This document shows positions 20,382 to 31,449 of a stretch of DNA of 64,000 nucleotides, one piece after another. Where the stretch lies: the NCBI GenBank assembly GCA_015680685.1, contig MNCI01003674.1, forward strand, positions 62,001-126,000, read 5' to 3'. The first letter of the stretch is position 1, and each line of letters starts with the position of its first letter. The notes below the pieces were generated by a model. That model did not search any database and was not told where the DNA came from. It saw only the letters and a program-made list of their open reading frames with translations. Made by a program: the position numbers and the translations under genes. This stretch comes from Gnetum montanum. Its lineage: Eukaryota; Streptophyta; Gnetopsida; Gnetales; Gnetaceae.

Positions 20382-21025
20382 TGATGAGTGGTGAGGTATC
20401 CCTACACTCAACCATACGAATACGAGCGTTACATGTGTGATCCGGTCGAACTCCGCAGACGGACTAGTTGTGGCACCTAGACAGTTATCCTTAGGTCACA
20501 GTTTGCTATCTTCCCACCTGGACTAGTATTATATTTTTCACATATGGTTTAGTCCAAAGTAATGTGTATGATGTGTTTCTAATCTAATTCTACTCTTGAA
20601 GGCAATGGAAAATAAGATTAACTAAACTAGGAGGAAAGGGTAAGAGAGAATCTAAACTAGCCTAAGTGTGATGAGCATCCGTTCCTTGATTATCCGTACA
20701 CATCTTGGATTTCGTGCATGACTACCACTAGGATTACCAAGCACAGATCCTAGGTACGCCACTAGGTTACCAAGTAGTCACACTTAAATGCTCGTAATCA
20801 AGTCGTACTCATTCCGTGTTGCTAGGAGATAATTGTGAGAGAGACTAATTAGGAAAGCAATAAATAATAATTAAATAAATAAAGTGAATGCTGCAATGAT
20901 GAAGTAATCTCAATCTTTATTTTTGGTCATGTGCATGTACAAGTACGTCACACTCGAATAAAGGATGTTGTACAATTACATTCACCACACTGCAAGCAAA
21001 CACGGGAAAAATAATCTTTCTATCC
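20382..21025 (-). repeat. Element 2 3' LTR, R-U5 part only
   Basis: It matches the right LTR from the CATCA end up to GGATAGA; the whole U3 with its GATATC array and TATA box is missing. The deletion junction falls directly at the ORF2 stop codon. Confidence 0.85.
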
Positions 21026-23465
21026 CTAGTAGTTGGCTTTTACCACCTCAAATTTAGAATTTGCAACATCAAGTTTTTCCAACAACTTCTTGCGTTCTGC
21101 AAATTCTGCTTCATATTTGATGTGGGTGGTTGCTACCTACTACTTAAGCTCTAACCTCAGGAACCCTTCTATTAACATGGCAAGGTTGACATATCTTAGG
21201 TTTGCCAACTCCATGTACTCTATCAAGTCCTAAATCTGTAGGTATCAGTTCTTAACTTCTACTTGGTGGACGAAGGCATATGTGTCCAATATGGCTTGCC
21301 AATTAGTGTGTTGAGCACTGATAGTGTTGATTTGGGCCTTTGCCATATGGGTCTCCTTTTCAAGGATCTGTTTATACATCCCCACCTGATCACGGAAGTG
21401 CTCCTTCAGCTTCTCATGTTGTTTAGCCTCGTTCTGCCATGCACTGATCTCAATTTTTGACTTTTGATGAATGGCATGTATCTCCTCCATCGAGAGGGTT
21501 CAATTTTCTCTGGCTAAACGGCTTACGTCTCGTTTGACCTGGATAAATTTTTCTCGTAATTGATGAAAGTGTTCATCGAGAACATTCTTTTGCTTTTCGA
21601 CAATGGTCAACCGAAGGTTGTCAGTCGCAAAATTTTTATTTTCTTTCTTCAAGGCTTTGAGTGCCTTAAGATGCGCATGAGTTTGCACCTATGCTGTGGA
21701 GGCATCCCAAATAGCATTCTCCTTTTCATCCACCACCCTTTTATTCTACTCTATTAATTTTGTTAGCTACTCAGTTCTAAATTTTTCTAGCTGTTCTATG
21801 AGAACAAATTGCAAAGGGTCCCGCTATGCTTCTTGTAAGGCCACGAGCTGCTCTTGTAGTTTCTGCACTTCAACTTCAGCATGCTCTGCCCTTACTTCTG
21901 TTAAGACTAGCTTCCCCTTTGTGGAAATGAGGTCTGACTGAATTACTATTACATCCTGAGGGATGTCAAACAAGGATGTCATTACTTGCCCTATTTGAAG
22001 CAATCTATCAACTGCATCCTCATGTTTCGCAGCAGTCATTGAGGTTTCGGCCAAAGTTTGAGCATCCCGTGATCCTAAAAGATTTTTCGGTGGCACAATA
22101 GGTACGTTAAAGGATTCTTTGATGTGGCCTGAAACCACATCTGCAGCTTCCACGACATTCTGGTGTTGCATGACCACCACAGTGGCCCCTTCACTAGTCT
22201 CTAACTGCACTTAGAAAGATGCTGCGTTTCCTGAGATCTGTTGTGACCATCTACTTTCCCCTCCTTGCATGTGAATGGATACTTTTCCCTTTGTTCAATC
22301 CAACAAAATAGTAAGCTGAATGGCATCACTGATGATGTAGAAGAGGTTTGTGTCATCACAACTTCCCCAACTGACCTTTTCAGCGATGGCCCTAAGATGG
22401 CTCATTGACGGTCTATAGTCTTGCGATGGTGGTGGTTGATCCTGGCCTATGCTAGGCCCTGCTTCCTATTGTTGGCTGGGACCCATGGCTGGAGGTTGAC
22501 TGGGTCCAGCCATATGTTCTTCTTCTTTTTCAAGTCCCAGCTCTTCGTCAATGCTTTTTCTTGGAGCTAGCGCCTTTAGTAATTCAGCGTATGAAGTAGT
22601 CTGGGCCTTTCGGAGGACATCATTAGTGTATCCTCGAATACTAGCATGTCGGAAAAGCTTTCTGATAAGACAAGGGAAAGGCAGCACCATCTTCCCTATC
22701 TTTCATTCCTTGAACCGCCTTAGGATCTCTGTCAAATATAGATGGGGTAGGTTAGCATTAACCTTCCCCATCAACACTACACATCCTCTAGCCGCATACG
22801 TTGATATTCTTTTGAGGCCCTTTGTGGGGAAGAGGTGATATGCTCTAATTTTGAAGTAAACCCTCTCTTCCATCGTCAATTCACCAAATGCTTTATCCCT
22901 GCCATAAGCCTTCTCCAACCAATCCTTTCGCACATCAAGGTCTAAACGGATGGATAACCGAGCAACCTGGGGCCCTGTATTCAGAAGGTTTAACACTTCC
23001 AAAATTTCCTACACAGAGAAGTCAACTATCACACCACAAATATTAAGTGGTGCCTTGCTCCCTATTATGCCAAAATTGGTACGTCTCTCCTAGGTACCAG
23101 GCACCACTTTCAAAGAGGATAGGCCATAAGGGAGACCCTTTAAGGTGATCCCTAATGGCTTTAGGAGTGAACTCTACAAATGATTCAAAGTTTAACTCCA
23201 CAATCACCGCAGCAAATGTGGACTTCTCATGGATAGCCTAAACACAATCTTGGGGCAACGTGATTTGTTGTCTTGGTTCAGGTGCTACAGAAACTCCTCC
23301 TTCTGCCTGCCTAGACCATCTGGTAGGAGGTTTGTCTTGATGAATGCTGAATGATTGCTCCTCCTATTCTGCATGTTGTCCGACAGGTCTTTGTCTTCCA
23401 CCTCTCCAAGCTCGTTTGCTTCCACCTTGAGTAGGACCTTCCTGTTGTCCACGTTTTGGGGCCAT
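21026..23465 (-). pseudogene. ORF2 of element 2: plant-transposon domain plus coiled coil
   Basis: ATG at 23465 (MAPKRGQQEGPT) to TAG at 21026, about 810 codons with roughly a dozen stops, many at expected Gln or Trp codons. A 2-bp loss near 23050 shifts the frame. Domains: a Gly/Arg/Gln-rich basic start; a globular region of about 200 residues (HLKGSPLWP, FSVQEILEVLNLLNTG, ERVYFKIRAYHLFPTKGL, GKVNANLPHLYL, LPFPCLIRKLFRHASI); a Pro/Ser-rich linker (GPSQPPAMGPSQQ); then about 380 residues rich in Glu/Lys/Gln/Leu typical of long coiled coils. The LLP/FP...LP...LPF.xLI..LF pattern resembles the 'putative plant transposon protein' domain found with Athila-like elements (my inference). No membrane segment or catalytic motif is seen. 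Function is unknown; self-assembly or chromatin tethering would fit a coiled coil. Confidence 0.75.
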
Positions 23466-23934
23466 CTATAATCACACGAGCCAAGCGTTAGTAAGGTTAT
23501 TTTTGAAGTTAAGTTATACCTTAATTCTTGCCTTAATTAATGATCTTATGTTATCACATGTGATAGTGCCAAAAAGTTTGTAATAATGAGTCCTGTGACT
23601 TAGGTGGTTTCCATTTTAGTTTCCCAGTATACCTAGGGATTAAATGATTTTTAGGAATAATTATTCTAAGTGTTATAGTTAATTATCCTAGCTGATGTCC
23701 TTTGGAAGATGACAAATTTCAAAACGTTAGGCACTTTTCGACAAGTGTCCCTTCCCCATGACTAAGCTAAACACTCCGGGTTCAAGTAGGTTCAAACGGA
23801 ATTAAAATCAGAGTACCAGTGAGCGAGATATAGTGAGAAAAGCAAGGGTCATGTAATTGCAAGTTGTAGAGAAAAATTTCAAAAACTCCCCCCGTGTGAA
23901 TGAAAAAATGACGCTAAGTGTTGCGAGGGGTGAC
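23466..23934 (-). other. ORF2 leader (untranslated) of element 2
   Basis: About 470 bp between the internal TATA box and the ORF2 ATG. It is collinear with 9258-9714 of element 1. No upstream ORF of note. Confidence 0.6.
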
Positions 23935-24008
23935 CTATTTATAGGCGGCGGGGACGCGATATCGTGTATGATACATCACGTACGTGATATCTCATCGCTA
24001 GTGATGTG
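23935..24008 (-). promoter_or_regulatory. Internal promoter-like module before ORF2 (element 2)
   Basis: On the minus strand, a short palindrome array including GTACGTGATGTATC and CGATATCGCG (24008-23948) leads into CTATAAATAGG (23944-23934). Position and distance to the ORF2 start (about 470 bp) match element 1. Confidence 0.7.
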
Positions 24009-25371
24009 AGGCACAACAAAAAGACCAAATTTTGAAGGAATTTTCTTGAAATAAATGTTGTAAATTGAGGACATTGGCTATTATCAAGGGTTCTAGGGCA
24101 ATTTCATTATGTCCAGAGGCACAATTAATAATTATGGTGTGGATTGTACCAATAAAACCTTGGGTGGTAAGAAAAAGGGTATGTAATGGTACATTGGAAC
24201 ATTAAAATTCAGAGGGATAATAGTAGGGAAAGAAAATCATTTAAAAAATTATGTTGAGGATAAGAAATGGTGTGTGTGAGCGATGTAATAAGTGAGAATT
24301 ACAAAAGATTACACAAGTGAGTCCTCCCCAAAGCAGGTTCTAACCTATATTTCCCTTGTGTAACCACACTTAAAGTGTCCGTGGTCACTAGAAGGGTTAA
24401 ATGTAATTCGCACTAACTCCACAAAACACACACATGTAAATATCACTGGAATGAGATGAAAATCCTATGCTACATGGGACACGAGCTATAATTACACGAA
24501 TAGTGAGATGAGATGAACTATAGAAAGGGATCGTAGAGATTGAGACATGAGGTAACTGACCCAGGGCACAGTGAATCCTGCTTGTAAAGCATGATTAAGG
24601 TGTCATTAACCCATCGTTCCAAGATCAGGACCAAGTCCATTCCTCTAATCAGTGACATCGCATTGTTTCATCCCATGATGAGCAACTATGAGAGTACCAT
24701 AACAACAAGGAGTATGATCACTTGGCATTTTATTCAAGGGAGGAGTGATTTTTATTTTGTGGCACTTTTCTTTTGATTTTCTTTTTCTCTCCTTTTTTTT
24801 TCCTTTTTTGAATACTGAATCCAAAGAAGCCACCAACCTTCAAGAATGGATGCATGTCTTTCCAGTGGGACACCCTAGCACAACATTGGATTTTTTAGTG
24901 CCTTTTAATTACTCTTCCTTCCATTTTTCGTTAGATCTACAAGGATATTAGTACAATTATGTTGCATGATAACTCCCATAGACGTCACCAAAGAGAATCT
25001 GCAAGTCCCCTTGATGTCACATCCTAATCATTCCCTCTTGGTCCATCCTTCTTCATTCTAGGTACAATGAACACAAAATTAATTTTAAGTTGTAAAATGT
25101 CAAGAATATCACTGTACCCTTGAACAGAACCTCTTATTTGTAGAATGGATGAGTGGGTGTAGTGGGCTCACTATCCAAATAATTGATTGCTCAAGGCTTA
25201 ATAACATAGAACACACCTCAACCAACGATCCACATGAGTGTTTTATTCATAGAAGAGATTACGTACAAAAATGTAAAAAGATAAAATAATAAAACAAGAA
25301 ATTGAAAATTGAAAAACTAGAAAAAAAATTGAAAAATTAAAGAAAATGAAAAATATTTATTAATCCTAATT
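24009..25371 (-). other. Non-coding spacer between gag and ORF2 of element 2
   Basis: Collinear on the opposite strand with 7840-9160 of element 1, including the conserved block CTTTGGGGAGGACTCACTTG (24332-24313 read in minus) and an A/T tract (about 25270-25340). No pol domain. Confidence 0.75.
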
Positions 25372-25376
25372 ATTTA

Positions 25377-26395
25377 TGATGAGACGCGGCTGCCGCGATA
25401 TCGCATGGGATGTGATATCGCGGTCCCCCGGCATATCTATAGATAAGAGGCGGCACTCCCTTCATTTAACAATCCTGGCTAGAAGTAGCGAAGCTCTGGC
25501 AGTTTGAACACTCCAGAGTTAGATTAATTTCCCATGTGCCCGCAGTAGGAGTCCTAGAGTGAACGGCTCTTTATTCGAGCAACTTTGTAACCTGAACACA
25601 AGTTGTGTACGGAAATAAAGATGAACTTGATTGGATAAACCTTGCAGTACATGGTTTTATTTTATTGTTATTTATTGCTTTCCTAGTGCGCACGAGTACG
25701 ACTTGATTACGAGCATCTACGGATGTGTACGGCTAATCAAGGAATCGGCTGCTCGTCGCAACGCGTGAGTACGACTTGACTACGAGCATTGTGACTGCTT
25801 GGTAACCCAGTAGCGTATTCCAGGATCTGCGCTTGGTAATCCCAGTAGTAGTCCAATGTGTACGGCTAGTTAAGGAATCGGCTACTCATCGCTAGGCTAG
25901 AACGTGTGATAAGTACGACTTGGCTACGAGCATCCACGGGTGTGTACAGCTAGCCAAGGAATCGGCTGCTTATCACACTTAGGCTAAATAAGTGTCTCAG
26001 TACAACCACTTCGAGCACTTGCATTACATGTGGTGATCCCAGTAATGATTAGCATTTGGTAACCACAGTTGCATAGTTCAGGGTGTGTTCGGTAAGTGGG
26101 AACGGATGCTGACGCTAGTTAATTTAGATTTAGGACATTAGTTAGAGTTAGTTAGTTTCTCAACCCTTTCCCTCATAGCTTAGGAGGTAAATCAAAAAAT
26201 ACCAAAAAAATCACATACCTCAGACTTGCTTAACCATACACCATGACACATACAAGCAAGCCTGGGAAGACAACGAATGATTAACCCCAAGTGTTTCTTG
26301 TGGCGTTAAGGCATTTAGTCTGCGGAGTTCGACCGGATCGTGTGTACATGCTCGTATTCGTATGGTTGAGTGTAGGGGTACCTTGCCACTCATCA
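25377..26395 (+). mobile_element. Solo LTR of the GATATC/TGATG superfamily
   Basis: 1019 bp, TGATGAG...CATCA, flanked by target duplication ATTTA (25372-25376 and 26396-26400). No primer site or internal region follows, so it results from LTR-LTR recombination. It keeps many CpGs (CCGCGATATCGC), looks the least decayed of the set, and interrupts element 2. U3 has only two GATATC sites and a TATAGATAAGAGG box (about 25438). AATAAAG is at 25615. U5 contains a three-copy repeat (25690-25985). Confidence 0.92.
25690..25985 (+). repeat. Imperfect triplicated segment in U5 of the solo LTR
   Basis: GTACGACTTGATTACGAGCA (about 25694), GTACGACTTGACTACGAGCA (about 25769) and GTACGACTTGGCTACGAGCA (about 25914) each start a unit. 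The first and third continue with GTGTACGGCTAATCAAGGAA-like text and CGGCTGCT. The single-copy equivalent is seen in element 1 LTRs (around 5260-5410). Confidence 0.75.
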
Positions 26396-26400
26396 ATTTA

Positions 26401-27079
26401 GAATGGGGATATCCCCCATAACTAAATGGTTGAGGATGAAACAAATTAATAACTAATGGCTGGGATCCTTGCATTTTGAAAGTATTCTGGCTTGGTCATA
26501 TTTACCCCATTGGGTTTCACACACTTGATTATAATAAGCATAGTGGGGCAATTTATACGATGTAGTTCCTGGATAACGAGTTGATCCAATATGATTTTTG
26601 TGACCGTTAGATGGTATGCAAGGATTGGATTGTCACTCTGCATGTTTGTGTTCATTGGGCCGTATGATTGGTGGAGTGTGAGTTGGTGGCCTTGATGAAG
26701 TTACATGAGGCGTTGGGTTTGAAGGTAAGGGTGCACCCGAGTGTGGGACTTGTGCTAAGTTGTAGGATGTAGTGGCCTCAGAATTGTGTTGTCCCTTCTT
26801 ACGGATGTGTTTAAAGAAAGGGCACTTTTAATGTTAAGGAGGCCTCTCATTGCTGTTAGTACTATTAGCACAAGTGACATTTAGAGGTTTTTGCAGTGGT
26901 GCAGACACCTTAGGAATAGTTGGTGGCGATGTAGAAGGAGGGAAAGGATGAGAATGTTGAAATTGAGGAGGAGTATAAGGTGCACAAGGTGGTGGTTGTG
27001 TTGAAGATATGGGCTAGTAGTATTGAGGAGAATGGTGTTGTGGTAAAGTGTGTGGGCTAGTCTGATAACTATCTATATT
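26401..27079 (-). pseudogene. gag: gag C-terminal fragment of element 2
   Basis: Read on the minus strand, it matches the Pro/Gln/His-rich C-terminus of element 1 gag (7130-7763), ending EYFQNARIPAISY where element 1 has QYFQHARIPIIIY. The gag core and zinc knuckle are missing; the fragment abuts the truncated 5' LTR near 27080, so a deletion fused them. Confidence 0.75.
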
Positions 27080-27851
27080 CGGTCGAACTCCGCAGACAGA
27101 CTAGTTGTGGCACCTAGATAGTTATCCTTAGGTCACAGTTCGCTATCTTCCCACCTAGAATAGTATTATATTTGTGACGTATGGTTTAGTCTAGAGTGAG
27201 GTGTATGATGTGTTTCTAATCTAATGCTACTCTTGAAGGAAATGGCAAATAAGATTAACTAAACTAGGAGGAAAGGGTAAGAGAGAATCTAAACTAGCCT
27301 AAGTGCGATGAGCATCCATTCCTTGATTATCCATACACATCTTGGACTTCATGCACAACTACCATTGGGATTACCAAGTGCAAATCCTAGGTACACCACT
27401 AGGTTACCAAGTAGTCACACTTAAATGCTCATAATCAAGTCGTACTCATTTCGCATTGCTAGGAGATAAGGGTGAGAGAGAATAATTAGGAAAGCAGTAA
27501 ATAAAAATTAAATAAATAAATAAAAAAAGTGAATGCTGCAATGATGAAGTAATCTCAATCTTTATTTTCGGTCATGTGCATGTCCAAGTACGTCACACTC
27601 GAATAAAGGATGTCGTACAATTACATTCATCACACTGCGGGCAAACACGGGAAAAATAATCTATCTCTGGAGGGAGAGTTTAGCTACAATATAACTCTAT
27701 CTTTTGAACAAGGGAGAGCTGCCTCTTATTTATAAACATGGCGACGGATTGTGATATCGCGTATGCGATATCGCAGGGGATGACGTGATATCGCAACTGA
27801 TGTGATATCGTGTACGTGATATCGCGGCCTATGCGATATCATGTCCCATCA
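27080..27851 (-). repeat. Element 2 5' LTR, missing its U5 tail
   Basis: The minus strand starts TGATGGGACATGATATCGC, with a GATATC array at 27848-27744 and TATAAATAAGAGG at about 27735-27723. AATAAAG is present. About 70 bp at the U5 end, including the primer-site junction, are deleted. Confidence 0.85.
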
Positions 27852-27856
27852 AGGCT

Positions 27857-28568
27857 TAAGTGGAGAAAGCAAGTGAGGTGTTTGAGTGTGAAGTAGAAGA
27901 TGGTTCTTAGGGAAAGAGCAATAAGAAGGCCATTTATTCCATATGTCACGGGATTTTATCTAGAGCATGTATTAAGAGCCTATTATAAGGAAATAGCTCA
28001 TTGAGCATTAAATGAATGCCCTTTATTAATTTGGCTTTCATATGGGTTTAAATTTCTCACTGGGAGACTTTCCATACATTCCAATGTTTGCGGTAGCTTC
28101 CATGAATGTAACACTCAAGATCAAAGAGAATCTAATAGATATGATTCCTAGGGAGAGGCTTTTATGTCTTAAGACATAGAAGCATCTAATTGGAAAGAGT
28201 CTCAAAAATTAGTAGCTAAAGATATGGATACAAAAGAGGTAAAAACAATTGTGGAAAGAAAAAGTGAAGACCAATATGAGGCTTCCACTATGCAAGAGGA
28301 AAGAAATGCATTCATCACAACTAAAAATACATATAAAAGGACTCTCAATATGAGAATCCCTAAGAGAGTTACTCTAACTATTCTCTTCCCACCTATAGAT
28401 TAGTTTGTATCAAGCTTTGTTTGTATAGTTTCTTAAGTTTCATTAGGAATGAGGATTTTTTTTCATTAAACCTTAAGTCTGATCAAAGTTTTCCTCAACA
28501 AAAGATTTCTATTTCTATGTAAAAAGAAAATTTTTCATTAAAGTAAAATTTTCTAAGCTAATGTACTC
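27857..28568 (+). other. Element D 3' region with a coding-like stretch
   Basis: This follows element 2 and leads to the D polypurine tract. One plus frame (27869-28404) reads for about 178 codons with only five stops: RPFIPYVTGFYLEHVLRAYY, CPLLIWLSYGFKFLTG, and a charged tail WKESQKLVAKDMDTKEVKT. It may be a decayed extra ORF downstream of pol. I recognise no family and it could be chance. Confidence 0.35.
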
Positions 28569-28583
28569 AAGGGGGATAAGAAA
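28569..28583 (+). other. Polypurine tract of element D
   Basis: AAGGGGGATAAGAAA directly precedes TGTTATCACATTTC, the start of the right LTR. It fixes orientation and the LTR start. Confidence 0.75.
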
Positions 28584-31442
28584 TGTTATCACATTTCTAT
28601 CATATTTATGGAGCAAATTTTATAAAGTAAGATCCAAGAAATGAAATTGCTTAATTAGCTTTTCAAAGATGACTGGAAAATGAGAGTTAAATTATTAAAG
28701 GGGATAATTTCATGAGTAGCTTAATGGAGAAAGATTTCCTTTATGTAAATGTGCTCATTTTGAGTTCATAAGCTTAGTAAAATATTCTCAACATATGTCA
28801 TGAAGAAATTATGGTATTTCTATACACATTGGAGGAGATGAAATCTAGAAATTAATTTGAAAATTGCAAAAGGAATTATTTGCAATTGTATTTCCATTAG
28901 TTCCTACATTTTTTAAGTCCATCAATTTATCAGTTAAGTGAAATAATAAATTGAATGTTTCACAATAATAATGAAATGAAGTGCATCCATTTTTTTTATA
29001 CATATGATAAGAACTTTGTAGAAAAACTTATGAATAACTTCATCATGTGGAAATTAATTGCTATGTTGTACATTTCAATTTGTAGTAATTTTCAAACGAT
29101 GGCAAAAAATTAAGTTGCAAATTCAAGAATATTAAATTAAACAAAGGGAAAATCCCTAGTTCAAGTGTAGCAGCATTTGGTTAAACATTAGAAGAGCAAG
29201 ATAGTAAATTTGACACAAAATTAGCAAAATCCATGTTAAATGGTGTTTAAAAAATAGTCAAAATTTGCTCAGAAATTCATTGATACTTCAAAAAATAACC
29301 CCTACCACAAAAGGAAATTATAGCAATACAAACTATAGTCATAAATAAATGAGAATTCTAGATTTATGGAAGAACAAGCCTAGCAACTATGCAAAGGAGC
29401 AATTCTATACAAGTCGTTGTTTCAGAAAAATAATCAAAACTATAGGCATAAAAAATTTAATGTTTTAAACAAAAGCCCTAAATTAGTGGCTACCAAATAT
29501 TGAAAATTTTCTGGTCTAAGAATCCTAAATGGAGGGTATCCATCCATCATGGCATCTTTCATAGTAGCACCTGAGTTTGAAAGGTAGCTTCTCTCCTACT
29601 GCATGAATAAGAGTTCCATTCTATAGGGGATTACATGGCTGTAGGGCATAGATGCCATAAATTAGAACATGGCATTGATGCTACAAAGCTAGAGTATGGC
29701 TTAAATCTATGATTTCTTCTCTATGATGAAGGTAGTAGTTACTAAGCAGCACTAGGTAGTGATGAGTGAAGAAACCAAAGGCAATGTTGGTGGAAGTGCC
29801 ATCTTAAGTTGTAGTACCAGGATCCAAAAATGAGAAATGTGAGACACACCAGAAACAGACGCAATGGAGATGGCACAACAACAGGCATGAAGGCCAAAGA
29901 GATAACTGTTGACACAGAATGCATAAAAAATCAACCATGTTTGTTTAGGTCATATGACCTTCATAATGATTTAATTCAAAAATAAAATGAATTATTATGA
30001 ATGAAGAAACAAGGTTTATTTAGATTACAACCTTCTTTTTAGAAACAAGAAGGTTTACGGTTCCAAAATGGGAGAAATTATAATCATAAAACTTTACTTT
30101 TTGGAATTTAAAATTTCTAATTGAAGTTATAATCTCCCATAAAGGTTATAAATAGACCTCCTTGATATTTTTAGAGTTATAATTGATAAGGAGACACTAT
30201 TCAAATATGGCTTAAAATTTTCATAACTTTCATGCAAGTTATAACTTCCAAGGAAGTTATAAATTTATATTTCTAAGATATTTTTAAGACCCTTAACTCC
30301 TCATGATTAATGTAACTACCTCAAGACACTATAAAAAGACTCTAAGATAAAATGGATAGGAGAAGAGGAATATACTTAAAAAGACATTTGAAGAATTCTT
30401 GTAAGATGGCTTGTCAAATACATTAATTCAACTACTTTGTCTTAATCCTATGAGTTCATTTCTTCCCATTTTGTTTTAGTTTCTTAGCTAATGGTTTAGA
30501 TAGTATCATGTTTGGCATTTAATTTTGAAATTTATCCTAGGTTTCTTTTATAGCTCTATTTTTGCACAATATTAGACTCTTATTAATATTTTCCATAGAA
30601 GAGCTTTTGTCTTTGAAAAGCCTCAAGAGCAATTTAATAGTGATGTCTTAAAGAAATTGCTTGTTTTGAGCATAAACAATCTAGGAAAATCTTTCATACT
30701 TTGATTGGATGAAAACAACTTCTTCATTTTTGAAGTTTATTGCCTTGTTATTTCAATCAACAAAATTGTCAAATTTTTGAAAGCTCTATTAAATGCAATC
30801 TTTGACAACTATTAACTAGCCAAAATACAAACTCATACTTTGTAGTTTACATAGCAATTTTTTTTAGTATAATAAGATTGCCTTTATGAAATTTCTTATT
30901 GAGCTTAGAAAGTTTGGAAAATCCATAGTTATTAAATTAGGAATAGATTTATTGTAAAGTGTTTACTCATATCAATTTATCTTTCTTAAATATTTGAGGT
31001 TTCACAAAAATCTTCTTCTTTTCTTTCTCTTTCTAAGTCCATTGAATATTGTTCTATTTCTAGTTATCTTGTGGAACTTTCTCTCTGGGGAAAATTAGGA
31101 GTAGATTGGTAGAATTGTACATAATTTTTTTTGTAAAATTTTATTTATTACAAGTAGGTATTGTGGGGACTATATAGACTAACTGATTGACCACAATAGG
31201 AATCTCCAAAAAGTCACTGTATTTGACAAAGATAGCTAAATTTCTTTTATGATAGCTAATTACAGTCTCATACATAACCCATTCATTTCAACATTCAGAA
31301 TAGCAAACACATACTCATGTTTATTACATTTTATAACTATTGAGTCTATTTGGAGGTATCTAGGCCTTGGTGTTGCCAAAGACTAGTAAGCACCTAAACC
31401 CTATTTGGAAAAGCTCATTTGAAATCCAGTCCTAAATGGTCA
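28584..31442 (+). repeat. Element D 3' LTR
   Basis: 2859 bp, matching the interrupted left LTR throughout, with TATA (TATAAAAA) at 30330-30337. The right edge is set where similarity to the left LTR stops (after GGTCA). No internal protein is expected; short antisense frames near 29.75-29.93 kb correspond to those in the left LTR. Confidence 0.82.
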
Positions 31443-31449
31443 CCAAAAG

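Larger units (their letters stand above)
20382..27851 (-). mobile_element. Element 2: minus-strand pol-less Athila-like element
   Basis: Target duplication AGGCT flanks it (20377-20381 and 27852-27856), and the outer ends read as the reverse of TGATGG...CATCA. On the minus strand the order is 5' LTR (27851 to 27080, its U5 tail lost), gag C-terminus only (27079-26401), spacer holding a solo LTR (25377-26395), internal promoter-like module (24008-23935), ORF2 (23465-21026), 3' LTR lacking U3 (21025-20382). It has no pol, like element 1. Deletions removed the primer site, the gag core, the polypurine tract and the 3' U3 after insertion. Confidence 0.88.
4348..31442 (+). mobile_element. Element D: large Tat-like gypsy element with nested insertions
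   Basis: The two ends are copies of one 2.8-2.9 kb sequence: 4348-4709 plus 11561-13990 on the left, and 28584-31442 on the right. The left copy is interrupted by element 1. Between them lie gag, protease, archaeal-type RNase H, RT, RNase H and integrase on the plus strand, then a 3' region interrupted by element 2. Without insertions the element is about 12.8 kb. The right LTR starts TGTTA directly after a polypurine tract, which supports LTR identity. I could not find a clean target duplication (TCTAT on the left, no exact match on the right). The LTRs differ at many sites, so the insertion is old. Confidence 0.8.
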
